The translations under genes and the position numbers were made by a program. A stretch of 64,000 nt of DNA from Isoetes taiwanensis (lineage: Eukaryota > Streptophyta > Lycopodiopsida > Isoetales > Isoetaceae), in assembly GCA_021234155.1 (NCBI GenBank), contig JAJEKV010000010.1, forward strand, positions 22,096,833 to 22,160,832, read 5' to 3'. The notes below the pieces were generated by a model that was given only the letters and a program-made list of their open reading frames with translations, did no database searches and was not told where the DNA came from. Positions 55,700 through 64,000 of the stretch are shown piece by piece; within the stretch, counting starts at the first letter, position 1, and every line of letters begins with the position of its first letter.

Positions 55700-56075
55700 A
55701 ACGATGGCTTGGATGATTCCCTTCACACCCGTGCTAGTTAAAAAATAGGTTAGGCTAACAATGTAGTACTAATTAAGCACTAAAAGCGTTGGTAAAAAAA
55801 ACTTAACTAATTAACTAAATTATTTGAACATGTCTAGTTAAGTTAGCCAAAGGCATAAAAAAATTATATGTACAATTAACTAAACTTAAAGTGACCTCTA
55901 TAGTGCTAATTTCTAATTTAGTTAATTTTTAGTTAATTTTGCTAACTAATCCAGAACAAGGTCGCGAAGATAAGTTTAGGTAGTGTTTTTGGTTAAAAAG
56001 TTAACTAAAATTTGGGACTATCTGCTAACTAATTAACTAGTAATCTGAATGTAAATTAATTGAGTGGGTCCGAAT
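55700..56075. other. 'ttaac/gttaa'-rich stretch, possible MITE
   Basis: The ends 'gattcccttcacacccgtg' and 'gagtgggtccgaataccct' are partly complementary. The interior is full of 'ttaactaa/ttagttaa'. The 6350-6620 stretch is similar in style. No target duplication could be fixed. Confidence 0.3.
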
Positions 56076-56280
56076 ACCCTAATCTAACCTATTTAGTTTT
56101 CTTGTTTCTTCTTCTTTTTTTCTTGCTTTTTTTTAAGTCGGATAAGGTATTAGTAAAGCCATAGGTGTTATAAGTAATGATTATATAGTGCATACATGTT
56201 TGATATTGTCGTATTATGTTGCATTTACTTTGTGCATGCTTGGCTTTTGTATTCATTATTTTGTTTTGTTTTGTAGGCAT

Positions 56281-57810
56281 AAAATGGCCTCGATGGGGAC
56301 GGAGATGCTTAGTGAAATTAAAGCATCCTCATCAATCAAATATCATACCAGGCAGACCGGAGCGACATATGCAAGCAACCGATGGTCAGATTAACGTTTT
56401 GTAGCATCGGTTGAGAAAGAATGTGATTGCATTATGTGGGAGGTGGCGAGCATGAGTCACGAGTTGGAAGATATGATGAGAAAGAACTTAAAGTCTTGGG
56501 TTTGCAATCACGAGGCGAATTGAGGATGCTACTTAAGTATAAAGTGCCACTTATGAGCCCCTATCTTTGAGGCATCAAAGTGGGACGATGGGCTAATTAA
56601 AATGGCGGCGAGAAGTGCAAAGGTTCGGCCTTAAAGATCACAAGATGGCGATGCTTGTCTCAATGATGAGCGGTGAAGGGAGTTAGATAGTCTTATCCAT
56701 GGTGGGAGCTCTATTGGTGCGAGGGCTAGATTATCATTACATGCTCATGATAAATGTCTTTGCATTTATTGGCAAACATTCCCAAGGATCTTTGTTGGAG
56801 TTATAAAGTGCATTGGTAGTAAACAAGGCGCCAAATATACCAAATCGGATCTTGGGAACCACGTACTTTAATCAAGATGATTATTATCTTGGCATTGTGT
56901 GGAGAGGCCAAGATAGAGCTGCATCATGGTTGTTGGTGACAAGTATATCCGTTTCAAAGAGCCCAAGTCAGCATTGGCCACACCTTGGACTTGCCCACGA
57001 GGTCTTTTGTGGAGATGAGCCACGAGGGACCAATGGTAGTCCCGCCATTCATGAATGGAGGAACCTTTGCGAGAATTACTTGACCATCTTAGAGCCAATT
57101 CTCTTCTTATAGGAGATGGTCAAATGCAATGCATAGTGCTCCAAGAAGGGCTGATATGAAGATAAGTCTGAAAGTGGAAAGCCAAAATGAGACTTCGTGT
57201 ATAAGTGCCCGAAATAGCTCTGGCTCTTGCGGAAAAGTCTATGCCATCCACGCTCAAGTTGGACACACACAAAGCTCAATTGCAAAAGGGTCAAACTCCA
57301 TTTTGATGACTCCCTTACAAATGTGTGGGTGGCTATTGGTGATTGGGACCGCGACCCTCAGTTTTTGCAAAGGAGCGAATGCCCAAATTGAAGAGCCGTT
57401 ATACACTACAAGATGGAGCGGTCGCGATATCCTTGGTGGGAGAAGAGAGTTTTACATCATCATCGGATGACCAAGCATCATGGGGGCATGAGATATCGAC
57501 ATATATTCCCCAGCTACATTCACGAGATGCTCCTTGATTTTGTCCAGGGCAATTGAAACTTATGGGGTTGTGTGTTGAGATAAACCCAACCGACCGATAC
57601 TCTAGCACATTGGACATCATCAACATATGAAGGTCCAAATGATGATGGATAGAGAGCTGGTGCACATGGATCTTCCATCTATTGCTCATTCGTCGATGTT
57701 TCAAAACAAGGGCTTTCTTCCGATATAGTTGTGAGAGAGAGCGACATATGAAGTGTGGTGATCCACTTGAGATGGCTAAGCTCATTAGAAATGCTTACAA
57801 GAAGTGATTA
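56281..57810 (+). pseudogene. Unrecognised decayed gene of the second cassette
   Basis: After a TTTTGTAG acceptor (56277), open pieces in shifting frames have protein-like composition: MASMGTEMLSEIKASSSIKY, GLQSRGELRMLLKYKVPLMS, NIPNRILGTTYFNQDDYYLG (56835), WRGQDRAASWLLVTSISVSK and GHEISTYIPQLHSRDAP, ending LEMAKLIRNAYKK and a stop at 57808. It occupies the position that SET plus TNP2 hold in the first cassette, but I find no SET or TNP2 motif in it. It may be a different CACTA-encoded protein (TNPA-like) or a captured host gene. The frames are broken by many stops. Confidence 0.4.
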
Positions 57811-57964
57811 ATATAATTTTGTCTTCCTATTTGAGGGAGCTGTTGCAACCAATAAATGTTTTTAGTCAAAATTACTAATGAAAAAAGTAATTTATTAATC
57901 AAAAAATTATTATTAATGGTAAATAAATTATTAATCATAACTTGTAGATAAAGTGTAAAAACTG

Positions 57965-58265
57965 AGGGCGTCAAACCCTAGGTTTTGTGTGCTAACATCA
58001 TCAAACCCTAGATTGTAAATGCCATGTGGCACAATCTAGGGTTTGATGATAATAACTTTTACCTGAAACTAGGTTTTTGTTTATAACACCTATGATGTGG
58101 CAATAGAGGATTCGCGTGATGTGACACAACCTAGGGTTTGATGATGTGCCACCAGCATAGCGTGGGGTTTCATGATGTGGCACTAAAAATGCCATGATGG
58201 GATAATTTAGGGTTCGATTGTATGACATGATACATGGCGATAATATGGCAACCTAGAGTTCGATA
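57965..58265 (+). repeat. Degenerate ~55-bp repeats of 'cctagggtttgatgatgtgg'
   Basis: About five degenerate units combine 'aaccctag/cctagggttt' with 'gatgatgtggca' and 'atgccatg'. The region is non-coding and lies after the gene-like block. Confidence 0.6.
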
Positions 58266-58269
58266 TGCA

Positions 58270-59299
58270 CCCCATACATATATCTGAGATACTTTTCTAA
58301 TATATAAATAAGAAGATAAGAATATAAATTTAGGTATTTATTCAAAGACACTTGTTCAAAGCTTTTTCTCTAAGCTAATTCGTTATGTTCAAATTAATAT
58401 ATATAGTCATGGCATTAATTCTTAGCGGTTTTTCCTCATTTGTGGCCCTCTTTTTCTGATGCAATATTCATGGCACTGCGTCTCCCCTAAGACCAGGGTC
58501 AAGGCGGTCAAAGGCTATGATAAATGCCGGGGCTCATTAATGGCACATTTAGAACCATAAAAATACTATTTTTCATCTCTATGGTTTGTAAGTATCATTC
58601 TATTATTGCAACCAATATCATTCATGGTTTATCAAATGTTTCTCTCACAATTTCTTTTTGATCTAGGTGCTCTTTTTCTACGTGATGAATAGAGGTAATC
58701 GCAATAAAATGCGGAGGGAATATAGCAAGGCGAAGTAGTATTTATATGGTTTTATTATACGCTTTACCCTCTAATTAGGTATGTGAGTTTATGCATGGAG
58801 TTTTAATTTGTTGTGTAGAGGAAAGGGGCGAGTTTAGAGAAAAATAGGAGGAGGACTCCACGAGGTAGGGGCAATCGTCTTTGATGGTCCTCCAAGGCGT
58901 AACCTCCACTATCACTACACCCGGCGGGTTTGGGTATTAAGATAGCTTTTTATAAAATAATAAATAAATGAAAAATAAAATAATAAATGCATGATATTTT
59001 GTGCTTCTACTAGCTCCTCCGGCTCCCCGCTTTCCTGCTTACACAAAAGTGTCTCAGAGAGAGACCAAATTCTGCGGCATATTTTTGCCTCTTTTGGACA
59101 CCAACGCCAAGGGCAGACCTCCGGCTCTCTATTTCCCCCAATCCACATAGTGTTGATTATCGCTCTCACGTTCTGGCGAAATATTGAGAATGCTGTGGAC
59201 GTAGATGGACTCCCGCTCTAGGCAAGAGACGGGGACGGATTTTTCTAATGCAAAAGGAACTTGGAGGAAGATTTCAACGAGGTAAATATATATCCACTA
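58270..59299. other. Non-coding, no gene recognised
   Basis: AT-rich sequence with only short frames. 'aaaataataaataaatgaaa' runs lie at about 58956. No domain is recognised before the duplicated tail starts at 59300. Confidence 0.45.
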
Positions 59300-60025
59300 C
59301 GCATCAAAATAGGCATCAGAGGTTGGACCACCAGCTCTCATCGCGGCATCTTACACAGCGAGCAATTCCACGAAATCTGAGATGTACCGAGGGCATTTTA
59401 ATACAAATGTTGGCAATGCTGCTGTGGCTTGACTCTAGTTAGCACCTAGAAGCGTCATTATTCTATATGTCCAAATATTATGCACATCACCGATTGCAAT
59501 CATACGATAGGCTATGTCTATTGGTCTTAGGTGTGCAATAAAGCACATTCAATTCAATTCTTTTTTCTCCCCCCCTCCCCCCCTTTTGGTATACATTATC
59601 GGAGGAATAAAAAGCGGTTTGGAACATGGGCTCAAAGAAGCCACATGGGCTCAAGCATTGCCTCTAGACTAGAACATGCAAAAAGGTCTTCAATGGTATC
59701 TTAGTTACTTAGATTTTCTCTAACAAGCCGATTACCACCACAAGTTAGCACGATCATTTGCTTAATTTGATGCTATCCACTAGCTTTTGCATTGTGGATC
59801 ACTTGCTCTACCTTTTCAAGCAGAGGATAATAATAGTGTTTTTGTAGGGTGAACAAGTCCAAATACATATGAGTGAACCATGAGGACTCTACAGTGTTGA
59901 GCGTGTGATTTGCATTTCCCTTAAGGTTAGACATACTACCTAGGTTCAAACAAGCCTCTTAGAGCTCAAGCATTGTCTAAACATGCCCGGTATCAAACAT
60001 GTACAACAAAAATAAAATAGTTTAA
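59300..60025 (+). repeat. Cassette tail, second copy of the ~19.7-kb duplication
   Basis: Colinear with 39595-40310 with many scattered substitutions and small indels. It shares the C-rich run (59565-59585) and 'cattgcctctagactagaac'. It runs directly into CG repeats and array 2, exactly as in copy 1. Confidence 0.85.
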
Positions 60026-60105
60026 GCAGCGTGGCTATAACAAATAGCATTAAGCATCGACGTATTGGCGTCGCATCACGGCGATACCTGCGGCGGCGTT
60101 TAAAA
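60026..60105. repeat. CG-repeat block before array 2
   Basis: 'gcgtggctataacaaatagc' is followed by 'ggcgtcgcatcacggcg' and 'tgcggcggcgtttaaaactc', aligning with 40314-40395. Confidence 0.7.
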
Positions 60106-60129
60106 CTCATTTCTTAGTTGGAGTTAACA

Positions 60130-63100
60130 TGAGTGGTCTTCATAGTCCTGAACTTGGTCCCCGGGGAACAGCGTCGTGATTACGAGTCCATTGGCAGAGG
60201 TGTCGCGATTCCGGAGGGGAAGTGGCGTGGAGTCCCGGGGCCTTGGGGAGAGTCGGAGACAGCGGCTTCGAGGATTTTAGGGTCCGTGCTCACGGCGTCA
60301 ACACCTTCACTCCACGTCAAGTCCGCGGCGCAGGTCGCCCGAATCTGATGACAAGGAGAGGGCCTCCAAAGCGTAAACCGTGGGTTGCGAGGGTTCTAGA
60401 GGGTTTTGCGTTTTGGGGGCGGGAACTTGAATACATTGCACTGCAAGGACCTGGCGAGAAGGCTGCCGAGCGAGAATCACAGACAAGGGAACTGGCCGGG
60501 CCGGAGTTTGGAACTGTCCCTCCTCCCGTGTGGCAAGTAAAGTCGGGGCTGCGATGGCAGGCATTCATAAGTGCACTTAATTAATGCATTTATGCGAAAA
60601 TAAATTACGATTTTTGGCTAGAATGCTAATCCATTTCCAGCACAGCCAATTTTTGCAAAATTTTTTGGAGAAGGTCTAGGTCAAGGGTTAGCATTAGAGC
60701 GGTCAGGCGACCCGTTGCGGGAGCAACCAAGCTGGCACACCTGCTTCCCCAAGTCAAGCGAGGCGGACGCTGCGAGGGGATCCTCACAAGAGGGGAGTCC
60801 GGACCCCAAGGCTGGGATCCAAAAAAGTTCTGAGGGGCGCCCTTCTGGCGGCGGCTCCTGTAACCACCCTCCTCGGGCGGTTCCCCTATCCGGCCAGTTG
60901 GATCCCTCCGTTGGAGCCCCTCTTGGGGAAGGCCCAAAATTTGAATTCAGATGGGTCCGGAGAACTTCCAAGTACGGCGTCACGAAATTAGACCTTGTAG
61001 AAACGGTGTCTTGTCGTTCGGCACGGGGAGGCTCCCGAATAGCAAATCGACCCTGCCAAATCGTCCCGGAATGGCCATTACCCTAGGAGCAAGTTACAAA
61101 AGTCGGTTTTGCAAAGAAAAAACACTCCATCCCTCCAGCCGATTATCAGCATCCACATCTAGGCCAATTGATTTCTGAGTGTAGTGGAGTGAGCCTACTT
61201 TGGCGCTTCTTGGAGGTCGAGATTTAATTAATACGGCCCGCGAACTTGGTCCCCAGAACACTTGTCCGGCGTTCTGAGTCCATTGGCGAGTCAAATGTCC
61301 TTTGGGAGGAGAGGGAGGAGTGCGAGATCCCGTCCCAGGCCTTGGGGAGGAAGCCGAGGGCAAGCAGCTTCGAGGGGGATTTTAGGGTCCGTGATCTGGC
61401 GTCAACACCCCCCACCCACGTCAAGTCCGCGGCGCCAAAGGTCCGCCCGAGATCGACAAGGAGAGGGCCTCCCAAAAGCGTAAAACCTGTGGGTTGCAGG
61501 TTCTAGAAGGTTTGCGTTTTGGGGGCGAGACTTGCTCTGATTACCGCAGGACCTGGCCGAAGCTGCAGCCGAGAATCTGGACAAGGAACTGGCCAGGCGG
61601 AGTTTGGGCCTCTCCTCCTCCCGATGTGGCAAGTAGAAGTCGGGCGGTGTGAAGACATTCATAAATTAATTAATTACATTTGCGGTGGCAAGACATTCAT
61701 AAATTCTAGTGCGGGTTGTGGGATCGTTGTACTTGGGGTTGACCTTGGCTCATTTGGACATTATACTTGGTCTAAGATTGCATTGAGAATATAAGCATCA
61801 TAACTATTAGAATGAAGATAAATGATTCTGAGAAAAGCATCATAACTACTAGAATGAAGATAAATGATTCTGAGAAAAGCAAAAGACTAGTGCGGGTTGG
61901 GGGTTAGATTTGGTTGCTTGTGATGATGGTTGTGTTTTGATTATCAAGGCATATGGATAGAGAATGCCCTTGTTCAGCGGACTGCTCCCTAAAGCTATTT
62001 GACATGGATGGCATAATTAACTTGTAATGAAGGCGGAGTGGGGGCAAGCAACTTAGGAGTTTAGGGTCCCGGCTCGGCAACACCCCCCCTCCCATGTCAA
62101 GATGCGGTTACAAGGTCCCCACCAAATCCACAAGGAGAGGGCCTCAGAAGCCAAACCCTGTGACTTGCGGGATTCTAGAAGGGTTTTGTTTTGGGGGCGA
62201 GTTTTGGTCTTAGGCCCGCGGAACTTGGTCCCTAAACCGTCGGCGTTCACGAGTCCATTGGCGAGAGTCCATTGGAGAGGGGAGATCGCCCGTCAGTCCC
62301 GAGGGGCCTTAGGGAGAGGAAGTAGCAAGCGGTTTCGTTTTTAGGGGAGCAAGTTTTGGTTTTGCAAAAAAAACACTCCAAGCCCTCCCGCGTAGGTATC
62401 CGCATCCCACATCCTAGGCCAATTGACTACGGTGTGATGGAAGTGAGCTACTTTGGCTTCTTGGAGGTGGGGTGGTCTTCTGGCCCGAACTTGGTCCCCA
62501 GAGACAGCGTCGGCGTTAAGTCCATTGGCGAGTCAAATCGCGATTGGGAGGGAGGTGGCGCGTCCATCCCCAGCCTTTTGGGAGAGAGGGTCGGGGCAAG
62601 CGGCTTCGGGGGGATTTTGGGTCCATGCTGCGGCGTCAACACCCCACTCCCACGTCAAGTCCGCGGCCAGGACAAGGTCCCTCCCAAGATCGACAGGAGA
62701 GGGCCTCCCAAAGCGTAAACCACGTAGGTTGCAGGGTTCCTAGAAGGGTTTTGCGTTTTGGGGGCGAGACTTCAGTGTTGCACCTTGTCAGGACCTGGCG
62801 AAAAACTACCTTGTAGAATCCATGAGCAAAGGACGCAGGCGGGCCCGGGTTTGGGCCTGTCCTCCTCCGATGTGGCAAGTAGAAATTACCCTAGGGCGCT
62901 TTTGCGGTTTGCAAGGCATTCATAAATTCACAATTAATGCATTGTGCGAAAATAAATTCTGATTTTTGCCCATTTGGATTCCTAACCCATCTCCGGCCTA
63001 CAGCCCAATTTTGAGAATTTTTAGGAGAAGGTCTAGGTCAAAGGGTTAGCTAAGGTCAAAGGAATGGAGTTTGTGGGATGCGTTGTACTTAGGGTTGACC

Positions 63101-64000
63101 TTGGCTCGCTGGGCGTTATACTTGGTCTAAGATTGCATTGAGAATATAAGCATCATAACTATTAGAATGAAGATAAATGATTCTGAGGAAAAGCATCATA
63201 ACTACTAGAATGAAGATAAATGATTACAAAAAAGCAAAAGACTAGTGCTTGGGTTGGGGGTTAGATTTGGTTGCTTGTGATGATGGTTGTGTTTTGATTA
63301 TCAAGGCATATGGATAGAGAAATGCCCTTGTTCAGCGGTTTTCCTCCCTAAAGATATTTGACATGGATGGCATAATTAACTTGTAATGAACTGAATTGGG
63401 GCAAGCAACTTCGGGGGAGGGAGTTTAGGGTCCCAGCTCCCCAAGGCGTCCAACACCCCCACTCCATGTCAAGATGCAGTTGCAAAGGTCCGACCAAATT
63501 GGACAAGGAGGGGGCCTCCGGCGTAAACCCACGGTGACTTGCGATTCTAGAAAGGGTTTTGTTTTGGGGGGCGGTTTTGGTCTTCGGCCCCCTGAGAAGT
63601 TACAAGTCCCAAAGAGAAAACAGCGTCGGCGTTCTGAGTCCATTGGCAGAGTCAAATCAGCGATTCGGAGGGGAGGTCTTGTGAAAACCCTCCGTCCCGG
63701 GGCCTTGGGGAGAGATTCCGGGGCAAGCAGCTTCGGGGGATTTTAGGGTCCCGTGCTCTGGCGTCAACACCCCCACTCCACGTCAAGTCCGCGGCGCAAA
63801 GGTCCCGCCCGAATCCCGACAAGGAGAGGGCCTCCAAAGCGTAAACCACGTGGGTTGCGGGTTCTAGAAGGGTTTGCGTTTTTGGGGGGCGAGACTTGAA
63901 TCCTGTTACGCAGGACTGGGCGAGAAAAATGCCCGAGAATCACGAACAAGGGGAAGCGGCGGGCGGAGTTTGGGCCTGTCCTCCTCCCGATGTGGCAAGT
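60130..64000. repeat. Array 2 of ~1.1-kb modular units (continues past window)
   Basis: The order is AB, A-C(truncated), rearranged partial unit, AC, A..., identical to the first five blocks of array 1 and offset by about 19,710-19,720 bp (anchor 40469 to 60187, junction 41974 to 61694). The special junction 'cattcataaattctagtgcg' occurs in both. Copies differ by dense small substitutions and indels. The array is cut by the window end. Confidence 0.85.

Overview
This window looks like nuclear DNA from a land plant with a very large, repeat-rich genome. A gymnosperm is my best guess, but the species cannot be read from the sequence. The evidence is extremely low gene density, plant-type gene families (a G-type-lectin-like receptor kinase, an LRR receptor-kinase fragment, a PLS-type PPR fragment), TTTAGGG telomere-type repeats, and layers of decayed Ty1/copia-like, Ty3/gypsy and CACTA (En/Spm) DNA. 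I see no bacterial, viral or organellar gene organisation.

Layout. 0-4.7 kb is intergenic, with a cluster of GC-rich imperfect palindromes at 0.25-1.55 kb, several short tandem duplications and a weak copia gag remnant. 4.75-6.0 kb (minus) holds the best-preserved host-like gene, a receptor-like kinase that lacks its extracellular lectin part. 6.2-19.4 kb is mostly non-coding, with a CACTA terminus (10.0-10.5 kb), an LRR fragment (15.66-15.84 kb), a PPR pseudogene (16.7-17.0 kb, minus) and a 46-bp-arm hairpin at 18.67 kb. 19.5-21.3 kb is a decayed retroelement-like reading frame. 21.4-23.9 kb contains a pair of copia-LTR-like direct repeats. 23.9-29.6 kb is a minus-strand Ty3/gypsy element (LTR, PBS, gag with three zinc knuckles, protease, an extra RNase H, RT) split by a 1.6-kb insertion.

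The right half (29.6-64 kb) is the unusual part. It starts with a CACTA-like terminus and dense CGACGT-type repeats. A minus-strand SNF2 helicase fragment follows, then a plus-strand cassette (33.7-39.4 kb) made of CG-repeat block, TATA-like site, leader exons with hairpin-bearing ~110-bp intron repeats, a SET-domain reading frame and a decayed TNP2-type CACTA transposase. After a ~0.7-kb tail and another CG-repeat block comes a ~13-kb array of ~1.1-kb GC-rich units (40.4-53.4 kb), assembled from one common half (A) and two alternative halves (B or C). At 54.0 kb the architecture restarts (CG repeats, hairpin repeats, a different unrecognised gene, the same tail, CG repeats, the same array). 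The two copies are offset by about 19.7 kb over 39.6-44.3 versus 59.3-64.0 kb, so the window shows at least part of a tandem series of ~20-kb units.

The most notable candidates are: (1) a CACTA-like element whose transposase is immediately preceded by a SET-domain frame and flanked by an SNF2 fragment, both chromatin functions; (2) the cassette-plus-array unit itself; (3) the gag-protease-RNase H-RT order of the gypsy element. Most of these genes are broken, so the claims concern ancestry and architecture, not present activity.
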